Below, in pieces: positions 26,688 to 35,521 of a stretch of 64,000 bases of DNA. Below the pieces are notes generated by a model. That model was not told the DNA's origin, made no database searches, and saw only the letters and a program-made list of their open reading frames with translations. Where the stretch lies: assembly GCF_003628535.1 (NCBI RefSeq), contig NZ_RBCI01000003.1, positions 248,001 through 312,000 on the forward strand, in the 5' to 3' direction. The first letter of the stretch is position 1; every line of letters begins with the position of its first letter. A program made the position numbers and the translations under genes. The DNA comes from Flavisolibacter nicotianae. Its GTDB lineage: Bacteria > Bacteroidota > Bacteroidia > Chitinophagales > Chitinophagaceae.

Positions 26688-27440
26688 ATGCGAAAAGTTC
26701 TAACTGCTTTTGCCTTTTCCTTTTTTACATTGGCAACGTTTTCTCAAAATAAAATGCGACCGCTTGACCAGTTAATTAATAAAACAGATCCTGGTTGGAC
26801 ACTGGTTCAGGAGTGGATTCGCAATGCAAAGAATAACGTGGAAGTGCTTCCCTGCGACACGGCAAAAGCAAAAGATGCCTTGTATAAAACGCAAGTGACC
26901 ACACGGTCACCTATGGGGGCCATCATCTATTCTACCGGCGGCTTGCTTATTGACGGTGGCTGGATTCGCGTTTTGGGTTCGGGAAGCCGAAAACTCAATC
27001 GGACACTCCCCGAATGGAACAAAGGCAAATCTTTCAAAGAATTTGGCAAGCAACCATCATTTCTTTTAGTAGCGGACGATGCTGCCGGCGGTTTCTTTGC
27101 CATTAATGGCGGCGCCTTTGGAAGTGATGCCGGCAAGGTTTATTATTTGTCACCAGACACCATTGAGTGGGAGCCGCTTGATTTGACCTATTCGGCGTTC
27201 CTGAACTTCTGTTTTAATGGAGACCTAGCCGACTTTTACAAGGAGCTTCGGTGGAACGACTGGAAAACGGAAGTGGCAAATCTGAACGGCAACATGGTTT
27301 ATAACTTCTTTCCGTTCTTATGGACAAAAGAAGGGAAAGACATCAACAAGGTTTCCAGAAAACCCATTCCAGTGGAAGAGCAGTTTAGCTTTACGCTTGA
27401 CATGCGTAAGCAACTTGGGTTGACGAAAAACGGCCTGTAA
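26688..27440 (+). CDS. Secreted DUF2625-family protein
   Basis: This 250-residue protein has a signal peptide ending near ATFSQ. The mature part starts with MRPLDQLINKTDPGWTLVQE and contains GAIIYSTGGLLIDGGWIRVLGSG, LPEWNKGKSF, FLLVADDAAGGFFAINGGAF and a C-terminal aromatic stretch (YNFFPFLW). These are the blocks of DUF2625, a family of unknown function with a fold that resembles SMI1/KNR4-type proteins. Typical members lack a signal peptide, and the one here suggests a periplasmic form. Like the two genes upstream, it is AT-richer than the rest of the window, which supports arrival as one segment. Confidence 0.78.
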   Translation: MRKVLTAFAFSFFTLATFSQNKMRPLDQLINKTDPGWTLVQEWIRNAKNNVEVLPCDTAKAKDALYKTQVTTRSPMGAIIYSTGGLLIDGGWIRVLGSGSRKLNRTLPEWNKGKSFKEFGKQPSFLLVADDAAGGFFAINGGAFGSDAGKVYYLSPDTIEWEPLDLTYSAFLNFCFNGDLADFYKELRWNDWKTEVANLNGNMVYNFFPFLWTKEGKDINKVSRKPIPVEEQFSFTLDMRKQLGLTKNGL

Positions 27441-27582
27441 AATGGTATTCGTGCAACGGTGGCTGCCGTGCACAAATCACGTCCAACAAAAACTTCCTGC
27501 ACATTCAGGAGGTTTATAACTCCAAAAACAACTCGCACAAAGCGGCTACTTGCTACTCACTTCTCCCTGCTCGCTATCCTGC

Positions 27583-28017
27583 CTACTGCCATTCAAATCC
27601 CTCCGCCTTCGGCATTTCTTCAAACACCTCGTGTACTTTCTCCGGCGGCGACATCAGCTTGCGCTGCACCAAATTCATCCAGGCTCCGTCGACAGTCAGC
27701 TCGGCGCAAAGCACGTTGTCGTTTTTCAGGATCTGGTGGCGGATGCTCCAGCGGGAAAAGTCCTTCCGTGCTTTCGTCACCTGCAGGTTGATCGTTACTT
27801 CATCGCCGCTCTTGATCTCTCTTCGGAAAATGCATTCTTCCCGGAAGAGGATCGGGCCGAATTTCAACTGCATCATCACGTCGGCCGTCAGGCCATGTTC
27901 ATTTAAAAATTCCACGCGACAATAAGCACCCCAATCGTAATAAACCGAATGACGCAAATGAAAATTCGGATCTAAGTCCGACCAACGGATCTGGATAATT
28001 CTGCTGAACTCTTTCAT
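27583..28017 (-). CDS. Acyl-CoA thioesterase (YbgC/4HBT hotdog family)
   Basis: This 144-residue protein has the single hotdog fold. The catalytic motif region is IQIRWSDLDPNFHLRHSVYYDW, with the Asp that defines the 4-hydroxybenzoyl-CoA thioesterase/YbgC group. The usual DxxGHxNN pattern is varied to DLDPNFHLRHSVY. A hydrophobic strand SRWSIRHQIL and a C-terminal helix follow. It should hydrolyse an acyl-CoA in the cytoplasm; the chain specificity cannot be read. Its start overlaps the stop of the upstream MFS gene (ATGA on the minus strand), so the two form one operon. Confidence 0.8.
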   Translation of the reverse strand: MKEFSRIIQIRWSDLDPNFHLRHSVYYDWGAYCRVEFLNEHGLTADVMMQLKFGPILFREECIFRREIKSGDEVTINLQVTKARKDFSRWSIRHQILKNDNVLCAELTVDGAWMNLVQRKLMSPPEKVHEVFEEMPKAEGFEWQ

Positions 28018-29210
28018 GCCAAACTTCTTTTCAAAAAATAAAAACCAACGGCTGCAAATGTGCAGAGAAAAAAATCAACCACCCACAGGATGGAAAAGCC
28101 AAGCCAGGCCGCCAGTTGTGTTGCCAGCGTTGGCGCCAGCACGGTGGCCGCTGCAAACGACATGGTGTAGAGTGCCGCATACTGCCCGCGGTTGCTTTCG
28201 GTGCTGCGCTTGACCCAAAAATTGTTCAGGAAGGGAAAAAGAAACATTTCACCAAAGGTGACGATGATCATGCTGGCCACGGCAATCGTTGTCGTTTTTC
28301 CCGCACCCAGGGCCAGGAAGGCGGCCCCCATCAACAGCGAACCGGTCATAATGTACAACAGCGAAGAGCGGCGGTTTTCCAGCTTGTACACCAGCACCAT
28401 TTCGATTGCTGCAATCAGCAGACCATTCATCGCTAAAATCCACCCGATCGTGGCTTCGTTCAGGTTTAATTCCGTTTTGTAGTAGGCCGGCAATACGCTG
28501 AATAACTGGAAAAAAACAAGACCCACTAAAAACAGGTAAAACATGCCCTGTAAAAACGGTTTGTCTTTGTAGGCTGTTGTCGTCGACTCGTTCTTCCGGG
28601 ACTTTGCTTTTTCCGGTTTCGGTTGTTTGGAAGGGGAGAGGCCTGCAAACAACAGGAAGGAAGCCGCCATGCAGGTTAATCCGTCGGCCCAGAAAAGGTA
28701 GCTGTAACTGATGCTGGCCAGCACGCCGCCTACGGCAGGACCGATCGACCAGCCAAGATTAATCGCCAGCCGGTTCAGGGAGTAGCAGCGAATGCGGTTG
28801 CTGTCGTTGCTGTAAGCGGCAATCGCCGCCGCGTTGGCCGGACGAAACGCTTCGCCCAGGGAGCTTAGCAGAAAAATGCAAAGCGCATATTGCCACAGCG
28901 AATGCATTTGCCCCAGCACGATAAAGAAAATGCCGTTGATAAAAAGGCTGAAGAACTGGATGTAAAACGAACCGAAACGGTCTGTTAAACGGCCGCCTAG
29001 GTAGCCGCCCACAATCGATCCGAGGCCAAAAGCACCCATCACGTAGCCGGCCTCCCGCAGCGAGTAACCTTCGTGGGTGAGGTAAACGGTGAGAAAGGGG
29101 ATGACCATGGTGCCGCTACGGTTGACAAACATCACCAGCGCCAGCCACCACGCCGGCCGCGGGATGCCTGTGTAAGCGTTTTTGTAAAGTTGTACCGGGG
29201 CCTGAAGCAT
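28014..29210 (-). CDS. Major facilitator superfamily transporter
   Basis: This 398-residue inner-membrane protein has about 12 helices. The loop 2-3 signature of the MFS is visible as GGYLGGRLTDRFGS, and a central cytoplasmic loop (SKQPKPEKAKSRKNES) splits the two halves. The substrate is not evident; the group includes drug efflux and sugar exporters. The start at ATG 29210 (MLQAPVQLYKNAYTG) is chosen over a much longer in-frame reading, because that extension would run antisense through the divergent FKBP gene and shows no membrane protein character. It is translationally coupled to the thioesterase downstream. Confidence 0.85.
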   Translation of the reverse strand: MLQAPVQLYKNAYTGIPRPAWWLALVMFVNRSGTMVIPFLTVYLTHEGYSLREAGYVMGAFGLGSIVGGYLGGRLTDRFGSFYIQFFSLFINGIFFIVLGQMHSLWQYALCIFLLSSLGEAFRPANAAAIAAYSNDSNRIRCYSLNRLAINLGWSIGPAVGGVLASISYSYLFWADGLTCMAASFLLFAGLSPSKQPKPEKAKSRKNESTTTAYKDKPFLQGMFYLFLVGLVFFQLFSVLPAYYKTELNLNEATIGWILAMNGLLIAAIEMVLVYKLENRRSSLLYIMTGSLLMGAAFLALGAGKTTTIAVASMIIVTFGEMFLFPFLNNFWVKRSTESNRGQYAALYTMSFAAATVLAPTLATQLAAWLGFSILWVVDFFLCTFAAVGFYFLKRSLA

Positions 29211-29246
29211 GGCCGAAATTAAAGGATGCTTTACAACCGAACCGCC

Positions 29247-29254
29247 TATTTTTG
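29247..29254 (+). promoter_or_regulatory. -7 element (TATTTTTG) for the FKBP gene
   Basis: It matches TAnnTTTG, 19 bases before the start codon, which would give a very short leader. Confidence 0.45.
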
Positions 29255-29273
29255 CTGCCTTAATCAGAAACGC

Positions 29274-29972
29274 ATGAAAAAACTCGTTGTTGCCGCCCTG
29301 GTTCTTTTCGCGGTATCGGCACAGGCACAGAAACGCAAGCCTGTAGCCCGTAAAAGCACCGGCACCACTGCTGCCCGGCCATTGAAGAATCTCACCGATT
29401 CGGCTTCGTATGCTCTTGGTCTTAGTGTGGCCAATTTTTACAAACAGCAAGGCTTTAAAAACCTCAACTCGTCGCTCATCGCCAAAGCCATCAATGATGT
29501 GCAGGCCAACCGCACACCCCTTTTTAGCGAACAGCAAGCCAACGAATGCATCATGTATTTTGCCAACCCGTTGCTGCGCACAACAATTGAGGAAGGCAAA
29601 CGGTTTTTGGCCGGCAACAAAAACAAGGCTGGTGTGAAAACCACCGCGTCGGGTCTTCAATACGAAGTGTTGAAAGCAGGAAGTGGCGTCAGGCCAAAGG
29701 CAACCGATACGGTGGAAGTGAATTATGCCGGTACTTTACTCAACGGAACAGAATTCGACAACTCGTACAAAAGAGGAAAGCCGATTGAGTTTGCACTGAA
29801 TGGCGTGATCCGCGGCTGGACCGAAGGTTTGCAACTGATGCCGGTTGGTTCCAAATACAAATTTTACATTCCTTACGAACTGGGTTATGGACTGAATGGA
29901 AATGGTCCCATTCCAGGTGGTGCCACACTGGTTTTTGAAGTCGAACTTCTCCAGGTTAAGCCCGGGAAATAA
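29274..29972 (+). CDS. Secreted FKBP-type peptidyl-prolyl isomerase (Mip/FklB-like)
   Basis: This 232-residue protein has a signal peptide ending near SAQAQ. A helical dimerisation part (about residues 35-115; SYALGLSVANFYKQQGF, FSEQQANECIMYF) precedes the FKBP domain (about 120-230): TASGLQYEVLKAGSG, DTVEVNYAGTLLNGTEFDNS, the IRGWTEGLQLMPVGSKYKF block and YGLNGNGPIPGGATLVFEVE. It helps folding of exported proteins in the periplasm. ATG 29274 is preferred over 29226 because it starts a perfect signal peptide. A -7-like element lies just upstream and a terminator downstream, so it is monocistronic. Confidence 0.92.
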   Translation: MKKLVVAALVLFAVSAQAQKRKPVARKSTGTTAARPLKNLTDSASYALGLSVANFYKQQGFKNLNSSLIAKAINDVQANRTPLFSEQQANECIMYFANPLLRTTIEEGKRFLAGNKNKAGVKTTASGLQYEVLKAGSGVRPKATDTVEVNYAGTLLNGTEFDNSYKRGKPIEFALNGVIRGWTEGLQLMPVGSKYKFYIPYELGYGLNGNGPIPGGATLVFEVELLQVKPGK

Positions 29973-29991
29973 CCGGTGAACCGAACAGGAT

Positions 29992-30020
29992 AAAGCCCAT
30001 TCGAACCGAGTGGGCTTTAT
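29992..30020 (+). terminator. Terminator after the FKBP gene
   Basis: AAAGCCCA pairs with TGGGCTTT around an 11-base loop. The T-run after it is short. Confidence 0.65.
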
Positions 30021-30368
30021 GTTTTTAATGTACCCGGCTGCACCGCTCCGGCGTGGCTTCCGTTGCGTCGCACTCGTGTACATCCGGGAATTCTATTCAG
30101 CACCGTTTCATTTTTAATCTTTGAAAATCCTGCCTGTTCAATTCATGCAATTTTTCTTTAAAGGCTGTTGCGAAACATCTTTACCGGTTGCTGTATGAAA
30201 AGAAAGTAATTAGCCGTACATTTCGCACCGTTCGTTTTCAGCACGTACAACCGATTCATTTTTCCCAGCCGCGAAGGCGGTGAAAAGAGGCTGTTAACGG
30301 ACTCTGAAATAACATTTTCGTTGTAACCTTTGGGCATTCTTTTGCTTTTAATAAGAAAAACCTAGACC
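30021..30368. other. Intergenic stretch without a visible gene
   Basis: No open frame with gene character is seen on either strand. It presumably holds the promoter of the lipoprotein gene that follows; I could not pick out a clear -7/-33 pair. Confidence 0.45.
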
Positions 30369-31508
30369 ATGACTAAATTCTACCCTCTTCTTCTTTCTGC
30401 TTCCCTTTTTTTTATCGGGTGTAAAACCGCCAGCAAGGCCTATAACAAAGGCGACTATGCCGACGCCATTGAACTGGGCATCAAAAAGCTGCAGAAAGAC
30501 CCTTCCGATGCAGACACACGGGAGCTTGTGAAAAGTGCCTATTCCTACGCCGTCAATCAATCGGAAGCAAGCATCCGAAACCTGTCTGCCGGCAACGAAG
30601 AAAGTCGCTACGAAGCCATTCTTCGCGAATACGACCGCCTGCAGGATCTTTATGAAACCATTCAACAGTCACCTGCTGCTGCGGGCTTTATCCGCCCGAC
30701 CAACTATGGCGATTATGTACAAACGTACCGGGGCAAGGCGGCCGATGTTCACCTGGCCAATGCCGACAAATGGATGGAACAACGGACCAAGCAGGCGTAC
30801 CGGGAAGCCTACAACGAATACAACCGTGCCTACCGCTATCGCAACACAACCGACGTCAAACAAAAACGCGACCAGGCTTACGACCTCGCGGTGACAAAGA
30901 TCCTGGTGGTGCCCATCCAGAATTATGGCGGCTACAGTTATCACACCAACTACCAGTTGCAACAGTTCCAGAACGAGGTGATGCGGACGCTTGCCTACAA
31001 CATCAATGATAATTTTGTGCGCTTTTATTCCGAGTGGGACATGCATGGCAAAAATTTCGAACCCGACCAGGTCCTGGAAATGAACCTGGGGCGCATTCGC
31101 ATTGGACAGCCGTACGACGAACAAAGCTCCCGCGAAGTGAGCAAGCAGGTGGTGGCAAAGGAAACGGTATACAAAGCCGATTCGGTCGTGAAAGAATATG
31201 CAACCGTTCGTGCCCGGATCACCAACACCCGCCGCACACTGGTTTCGGAAGGTGAACTCTATCTGACCATCCGGGACACACGTGGACGAATTTTGTGGAA
31301 CGACCGGTTTACCGGCCAGCACCGCTGGCAAACTGAGTTTGCCACGTATACAGGCGACGAAAGAGCACTGAGCGACAATGACCGTTCGCAATTGAACCGC
31401 AACACCAATAACAACCCGCCACGGGAAGAAGAAATCATGAATGAACTGTACCGGCAGATCCAGCTGGACCTGTCGAGCCGCCTGCGTGGCTATTTTGCAC
31501 GGTTCTAG
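30369..31508 (+). CDS. Hypothetical lipoprotein with TPR-like N-terminus
   Basis: This 379-residue lipoprotein has a lipobox ending FFIGC. The first 70 residues after the lipid Cys resemble a TPR pair: SKAYNKGDYADAIELGIKKL followed by DADTRELVKSAY. A long helical stretch (about 80-180) is rich in Tyr, Arg and Glu. The last 200 residues look like a beta-rich domain (KILVVPIQNYGGYSYHTNYQ, RARITNTRRTLVSEGELYL, RGRILWNDRFTG). I do not recognise the whole family, but TPR lipoproteins with this composition occur in Bacteroidota cell envelopes. It is monocistronic, closed by a long hairpin terminator shared with the convergent gene. Confidence 0.7.
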   Translation: MTKFYPLLLSASLFFIGCKTASKAYNKGDYADAIELGIKKLQKDPSDADTRELVKSAYSYAVNQSEASIRNLSAGNEESRYEAILREYDRLQDLYETIQQSPAAAGFIRPTNYGDYVQTYRGKAADVHLANADKWMEQRTKQAYREAYNEYNRAYRYRNTTDVKQKRDQAYDLAVTKILVVPIQNYGGYSYHTNYQLQQFQNEVMRTLAYNINDNFVRFYSEWDMHGKNFEPDQVLEMNLGRIRIGQPYDEQSSREVSKQVVAKETVYKADSVVKEYATVRARITNTRRTLVSEGELYLTIRDTRGRILWNDRFTGQHRWQTEFATYTGDERALSDNDRSQLNRNTNNNPPREEEIMNELYRQIQLDLSSRLRGYFARF

Positions 31509-31523
31509 TCTCGCTAAAAATTC

Positions 31524-31575
31524 AAAAGTCAAAATTCAAAAAGGAAACCGTCTTCCTTTTTGAATTTTGACTTTT
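31524..31575. terminator. Bidirectional terminator with a 23-base perfect stem
   Basis: The left arm 31524-31546 and the right arm 31553-31575 are exact complements around a six-base loop. The stem is made of AAAGTCAAAATTC-like words. It lies between two convergent genes. Confidence 0.85.
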
Positions 31576-31591
31576 ATTTTAACCCGGCTTC

Positions 31592-32500
31592 CTATAACTC
31601 TGTCAGTGCGACAGTCGTTTCATCAACCGAAAGCTGGTAACGGCCGCCGATTTTTAAGGCGTAATTTTCTTTCTGGTGGCCAACGGGGAAGCCAAAACAA
31701 ATTGGATACGTATAGTCTTTGACATGTTCGTGAATGATCTCGTGCACTTCTTTCCCAAAAGGTCGTTCAGTGTCTTTGTTCTCGGTAAAACCACCGATGA
31801 TCAGTCCCGCCAGTTTATCCAGCTTGCCGGCCCGTTTTAGCTGAAGCAGCATCCGGTCGACGTTGTAGAGATACTCGCCGACATCTTCAAGGAAAAGAAT
31901 CCTGTTCTTTGTTTTTACTTCAGAGGAGCTCCCAACAAGGTGTGCCAGCAGGGCCAGGTTACCGCCGACCAGTTCACCTCTTGCCGAACCTTTTTGATTA
32001 TAAGGGTCACCATTGCATTCGTAATTTGCTTTCTCGCCTTCCAGTGCCTGGCGCAAGGACCGCACATAGGGATTGTTGAATTCCCCTTCGTTAAACGCCG
32101 CCGCCATCGGTGCATGCAGGGATGCAATTTTATACCTGGCCTGCAGGTGCGAGAGCAATACCGTAATGTCACTAAAGCCAATGAGCCACTTCGGGTGCTT
32201 TTTGAATTTTTTAAAATTCAACCGGTCAATGATCCGGCTTACACCGTAACCGCCGCGGGCACACAGGATGGCACTGATCTTCTTGTTGTCCAGCATTTGT
32301 TGAAGATCCGCAAGGCGTTCCTCGTCCGTTCCGGAAAAATAATTGGCGGCGCCGCTGTGGGTGGTTGCGCCAAGTTCCACCGTGTAGCCCCAGCTATCCA
32401 GTGTTTCGATGCAGGCCTGCATTTTTTCGATCGGCATAAAGCCGGCCGGCGCCACTATGCCGATCGTGTCTCCTTTTTTCAGGTAAGGTGGGAATTTCAT
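31592..32500 (-). CDS. ldcA: LD-carboxypeptidase (S66, MccF/LdcA family)
   Basis: This 302-residue cytoplasmic enzyme removes the terminal D-alanine from tetrapeptides during murein recycling. The N-terminal half shows KKGDTIGIVAPAGF, the CARGGYGVSRIIDRL block and IGFSDITVLL, which holds the nucleophilic serine of the S66 family. The C-terminal half shows GGNLALLAHLVGS, ILFLEDVGEYLYNVDRML with the conserved Glu, and GFPVGHQKENYAL with the histidine. ATG 32500 (MKFPPYLKKGD) is chosen over a start seven residues upstream because it abuts the first strand. It is divergent from metG. Confidence 0.9.
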   Translation of the reverse strand: MKFPPYLKKGDTIGIVAPAGFMPIEKMQACIETLDSWGYTVELGATTHSGAANYFSGTDEERLADLQQMLDNKKISAILCARGGYGVSRIIDRLNFKKFKKHPKWLIGFSDITVLLSHLQARYKIASLHAPMAAAFNEGEFNNPYVRSLRQALEGEKANYECNGDPYNQKGSARGELVGGNLALLAHLVGSSSEVKTKNRILFLEDVGEYLYNVDRMLLQLKRAGKLDKLAGLIIGGFTENKDTERPFGKEVHEIIHEHVKDYTYPICFGFPVGHQKENYALKIGGRYQLSVDETTVALTEL

Positions 32501-32567
32501 AAACCGGTAATCTGGCCACAAATTAATGTTTGTGCGCCCAATTCAAAAGCGGTTGCGTGGTTTGCGG

Positions 32568-32575
32568 TATTTTTG
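32568..32575 (+). promoter_or_regulatory. -7 element (TATTTTTG) upstream of metG
   Basis: It matches TAnnTTTG, 127 bases before the metG start, and would leave a long leader. Confidence 0.35.
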
Positions 32576-32702
32576 CGCGGCGGATTGGCAGGATTTGAAA
32601 CAGATTGATCGGAGCAAGTTCCCGTAATCACTCAGTTCTCCGCTGCGCGGCATCACTATAACAAAGAAACGTAATTCGTAAATCCGAAATGAACCAACAG
32701 TC

Positions 32703-34877
32703 ATGACGACAACGCCTAAACGATATTTGATTACATCGGCCTTGCCTTATGCCAACGGCTTAAAGCACATTGGCCACCTTGCCGGTGCCTACATACCGGC
32801 CGATATTTATGTGCGCTACCTGCGGGCACAAAAAAGAGATGTGGTGTTTGTTTGCGGCAGCGACGAACACGGAACGGCCATTCCCATCCAGGCCATGAAG
32901 GAAGGCACGACTCCACAGGCGATCATTGACAAGTACCACGGCATCATGAAGCAAAATTTCGATGATCTTTCGATTTCGTTTGACATTTATGACCGCACGT
33001 CGAACCCGGTACACCACGAAACCACGCAGGAATTTTTTACTTACCTGAACGACCGGGGCGAACTGGAAGTCAAAGAGAGCGAGCAGTATTACGACGAAGA
33101 AGCGCAAACCTTTTTGGCCGACCGCTATATCAAAGGCACCTGCCCCAATTGCGGTTTTACGGGGGCCTATGGCGACCAGTGCGAAAAATGCGGTACGTCG
33201 TTAAGTCCCGATGACTTGATTGACCCGGTGAGCACGCTGAGTGGCAAACCGCCGGTGAAAAAAGCAACAAAACACTGGTACCTGCCGTTGAACAAACACG
33301 AAGACTGGCTGCGCAATTGGATTCTCAATGAGCACCAGGCTGACTGGAAGACAAATGTGCTGGGCCAGTGCAAAAGCTGGATCGACGCCGGTCTGCAGCC
33401 AAGAGCCGTGACAAGAGACCTGGACTGGGGGGTCAAAGTGCCCCTGCCCGATGCGGAAGGCAAGGTGCTGTATGTGTGGTTTGATGCGCCGATCGGCTAT
33501 ATCTCCGCCACCAAGCAGTGGGCAAAGAATACCGGCAAGGACTGGGAGCCGTACTGGCTGGACAAAGACACCAAGCTGGTTCATTTTATTGGAAAGGATA
33601 ACATCGTTTTCCACTGCATCATTTTCCCGGTGATGCTCAGGCTGCATGATTTTATTGTTCCCGATAACGTGCCCGCCAACGAGTTCATGAACCTCGAGGG
33701 CGACAAGATGAGCACCAGCCGTAACTGGAAGCTGGACATGCAGGATTATATCGACGATTTCATCAAAAAGGAAAACGGCGGGCCGCAGCTGGCCGATTCC
33801 CTGCGCTATTATCTGGCCACGATTCTTCCCGAAACGAAGGACAGTGAGTTTACATGGAAAGGATTCCAGGATGCGGTGAACGGCGAGCTTGTGGCCGTGT
33901 TTGCCAATTTCTTCAACCGCACGTTCGTGCTGATGCACAAACTGGCCGGTGGTAAAGTGCCAAGGTTTCACAACGACATTGCCGATGCGAAAGACAATGA
34001 GTTGATCGAGGAAATCAAAAAGTCGAAAGGGGGGATTGAAAACCTGCTGGAAGAATACAAGTTTCGAGATGCCCTGTTCAATGTAATTGACCTTGCCCGC
34101 AAAGGCAACAAGTACATGCAGGAAAAAGAGCCCTGGATCAAGGCGAAGCAAACCAACAGCGAAGGCGCGGTGACGGCAGAGGCGCAGGCCCAGATCGACA
34201 ACTGCCTGCATGTTTGCCTGCAGCTTTGCGCAAACCTTGCCATCTTCATCAATCCCTTCCTACCCAACACGGCAAAGAAAATGTGTCACATGATGAAGGT
34301 CGTTGACAAAATGCTGGAGTGGGACAACGCGGGTTCGCTGAAGCTGCTGAGTGTAGGGTATTCTCTCCGGGCACCGGAACTGCTGTTCCGCAAGATCGAA
34401 GATGCCGAAGTACAGTACCAGGTAGATAAATTAAAAGCAGGATTGGAGAAATCGAAAATGGAACAGGAGAAGGCAAATGGCAATGAGCCAGCAGCAGTCA
34501 GCAAGGAGCAAACGTCAATGGTCGACACGCCGCAGCCTGCAAACGTGAAAGCCGAAATTGTTTACGACGATTTTGACAGGCTTGACCTACGGATCGGGAC
34601 CATCCTTACTGCAGAAAAAGTGCAAAAAGCCGATAAGCTTTTAAAGCTGGAGGTAGACCTTGGTTTTGAAAAAAGAACCATCGTGTCTGGCATTGCACAG
34701 CACTTTACTCCCGAAGAATTGCTGAACAAGCAGGTGATCGTGGTGGCCAACCTGGCGCCCCGCAAGATGCGGGGAATCGAAAGCCAGGGCATGATCCTGA
34801 CGGCCGAAGAGCCGGACGGAAAACTGATCCTCGTAAACCCGGACAGCCTGGCGAAAAATGGTTCCAATGTGAAATAA
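32703..34877 (+). CDS. metG: Methionyl-tRNA synthetase
   Basis: This 724-residue enzyme charges tRNA-Met with methionine. The HIGH signature is KHIGH at residues 21-25, the zinc knuckle is CPNCGFTGAYGDQCEKCG (about 143-160), and the KMSKS loop reads KMSTS at 335-339. The anticodon-binding helices fill 400-600. The C-terminal EMAP/TRBD tRNA-binding domain (about 615-724, FDRLDLRIGTILTAEKVQ, SGIAQHFTPEEL, NLAPRKMRGIESQGM) is fused, as in the homodimeric enzymes. Between body and TRBD is a charged, low-complexity linker with Lys, Glu and Gln. It is a single-gene unit with its own terminator. Confidence 0.97.
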   Translation: MTTTPKRYLITSALPYANGLKHIGHLAGAYIPADIYVRYLRAQKRDVVFVCGSDEHGTAIPIQAMKEGTTPQAIIDKYHGIMKQNFDDLSISFDIYDRTSNPVHHETTQEFFTYLNDRGELEVKESEQYYDEEAQTFLADRYIKGTCPNCGFTGAYGDQCEKCGTSLSPDDLIDPVSTLSGKPPVKKATKHWYLPLNKHEDWLRNWILNEHQADWKTNVLGQCKSWIDAGLQPRAVTRDLDWGVKVPLPDAEGKVLYVWFDAPIGYISATKQWAKNTGKDWEPYWLDKDTKLVHFIGKDNIVFHCIIFPVMLRLHDFIVPDNVPANEFMNLEGDKMSTSRNWKLDMQDYIDDFIKKENGGPQLADSLRYYLATILPETKDSEFTWKGFQDAVNGELVAVFANFFNRTFVLMHKLAGGKVPRFHNDIADAKDNELIEEIKKSKGGIENLLEEYKFRDALFNVIDLARKGNKYMQEKEPWIKAKQTNSEGAVTAEAQAQIDNCLHVCLQLCANLAIFINPFLPNTAKKMCHMMKVVDKMLEWDNAGSLKLLSVGYSLRAPELLFRKIEDAEVQYQVDKLKAGLEKSKMEQEKANGNEPAAVSKEQTSMVDTPQPANVKAEIVYDDFDRLDLRIGTILTAEKVQKADKLLKLEVDLGFEKRTIVSGIAQHFTPEELLNKQVIVVANLAPRKMRGIESQGMILTAEEPDGKLILVNPDSLAKNGSNVK

Positions 34878-34896
34878 GGAATTGATTTTTATTTTG

Positions 34897-34926
34897 AAAA
34901 CAGCGGTTACAGAACCGCTGTTTTTG
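34897..34926 (+). terminator. Terminator after metG
   Basis: AAAACAGCGGTT pairs with AACCGCTGTTTTT around a four-base loop. Confidence 0.88.
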
Positions 34927-35054
34927 TTTACTCATGTGAGACTGAATGTCCGGAATGACGGGAGGCAAGGCCGTCAATTGTGATATAAAAAGGTTAAAGA
35001 CAGTAGAAGGAGGTGGTAGGCCCAAAAACGATGATTTATCTTTAGTGACACATT

Positions 35055-35507
35055 ATGAAGCGAAGAATTTTACTCGGCATCATCGCATTTGTCCTGGTTG
35101 TAGGCCTGGTCGGCGCCTATTTTTATTTTAAACAGACACCCGACATTGTGCAGGACAAACCACACGCGGCGGTGCAGGCCAAAGACCTGCTTGCCGCTTT
35201 TGAACAGGATACGGCCGCTGCACGCAGGCAATACATTGACAAAGTAGTGGAAGTAACAGGTGTGGTCAAACGTGTGGATACGTCCGGTGCAGTGGTGCTG
35301 GGGGACGAAACGTCGCCTTCGGAAGTCGTGATCGGACTTGACCGCCGGCACATGAAGGATTACGAAAGTCTGAAGATTGGCAGTGTGGCCGTCATGCAGG
35401 GCATCTGTAGCGGCTATGCAAAAAGCAGCAGTGATCCAACCGACCTGTTGGCCAGCCTGGGCACGACCGTCCAGTTGCGGTCGGCCGGCGTAAAATCAAA
35501 ACAATAA
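35055..35507 (+). CDS. Membrane-anchored OB-fold (tRNA_anti-like) protein
   Basis: This 150-residue protein has one N-terminal membrane helix (about 5-25) and a periplasmic OB-fold domain: AKDLLAAFEQDTAAARRQYI leads to KVVEVTGVVKRVDTSGAVVL, then VAVMQGICSGY and a C-terminal helix. OB-fold proteins of this size, classed as tRNA_anti-like, stand next to YceI and barrel genes in many Bacteroidota; the ligand is unknown. The YceI gene starts 14 bases downstream and the barrel gene nine bases after that, so the three form an operon. A TATCTTTA element just upstream of the start (35036-35043) may be the -7 element, although it lacks the final G. Confidence 0.78.
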   Translation: MKRRILLGIIAFVLVVGLVGAYFYFKQTPDIVQDKPHAAVQAKDLLAAFEQDTAAARRQYIDKVVEVTGVVKRVDTSGAVVLGDETSPSEVVIGLDRRHMKDYESLKIGSVAVMQGICSGYAKSSSDPTDLLASLGTTVQLRSAGVKSKQ

Positions 35508-35521
35508 GCCCTATCAAAAAA

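Noticed and set aside
28014-29660. 548-codon version of the MFS transporter
   Set aside because: The first 150 residues would run antisense through the FKBP gene and have no membrane or family character.
30021-30110. GC-rich stretch checked for a tRNA
   Set aside because: No cloverleaf with acceptor stem and T-arm could be drawn.
33201-34211. 336-codon open frame antisense to metG
   Set aside because: Same reasoning: the sense strand carries zinc, KMSTS and anticodon-binding motifs.
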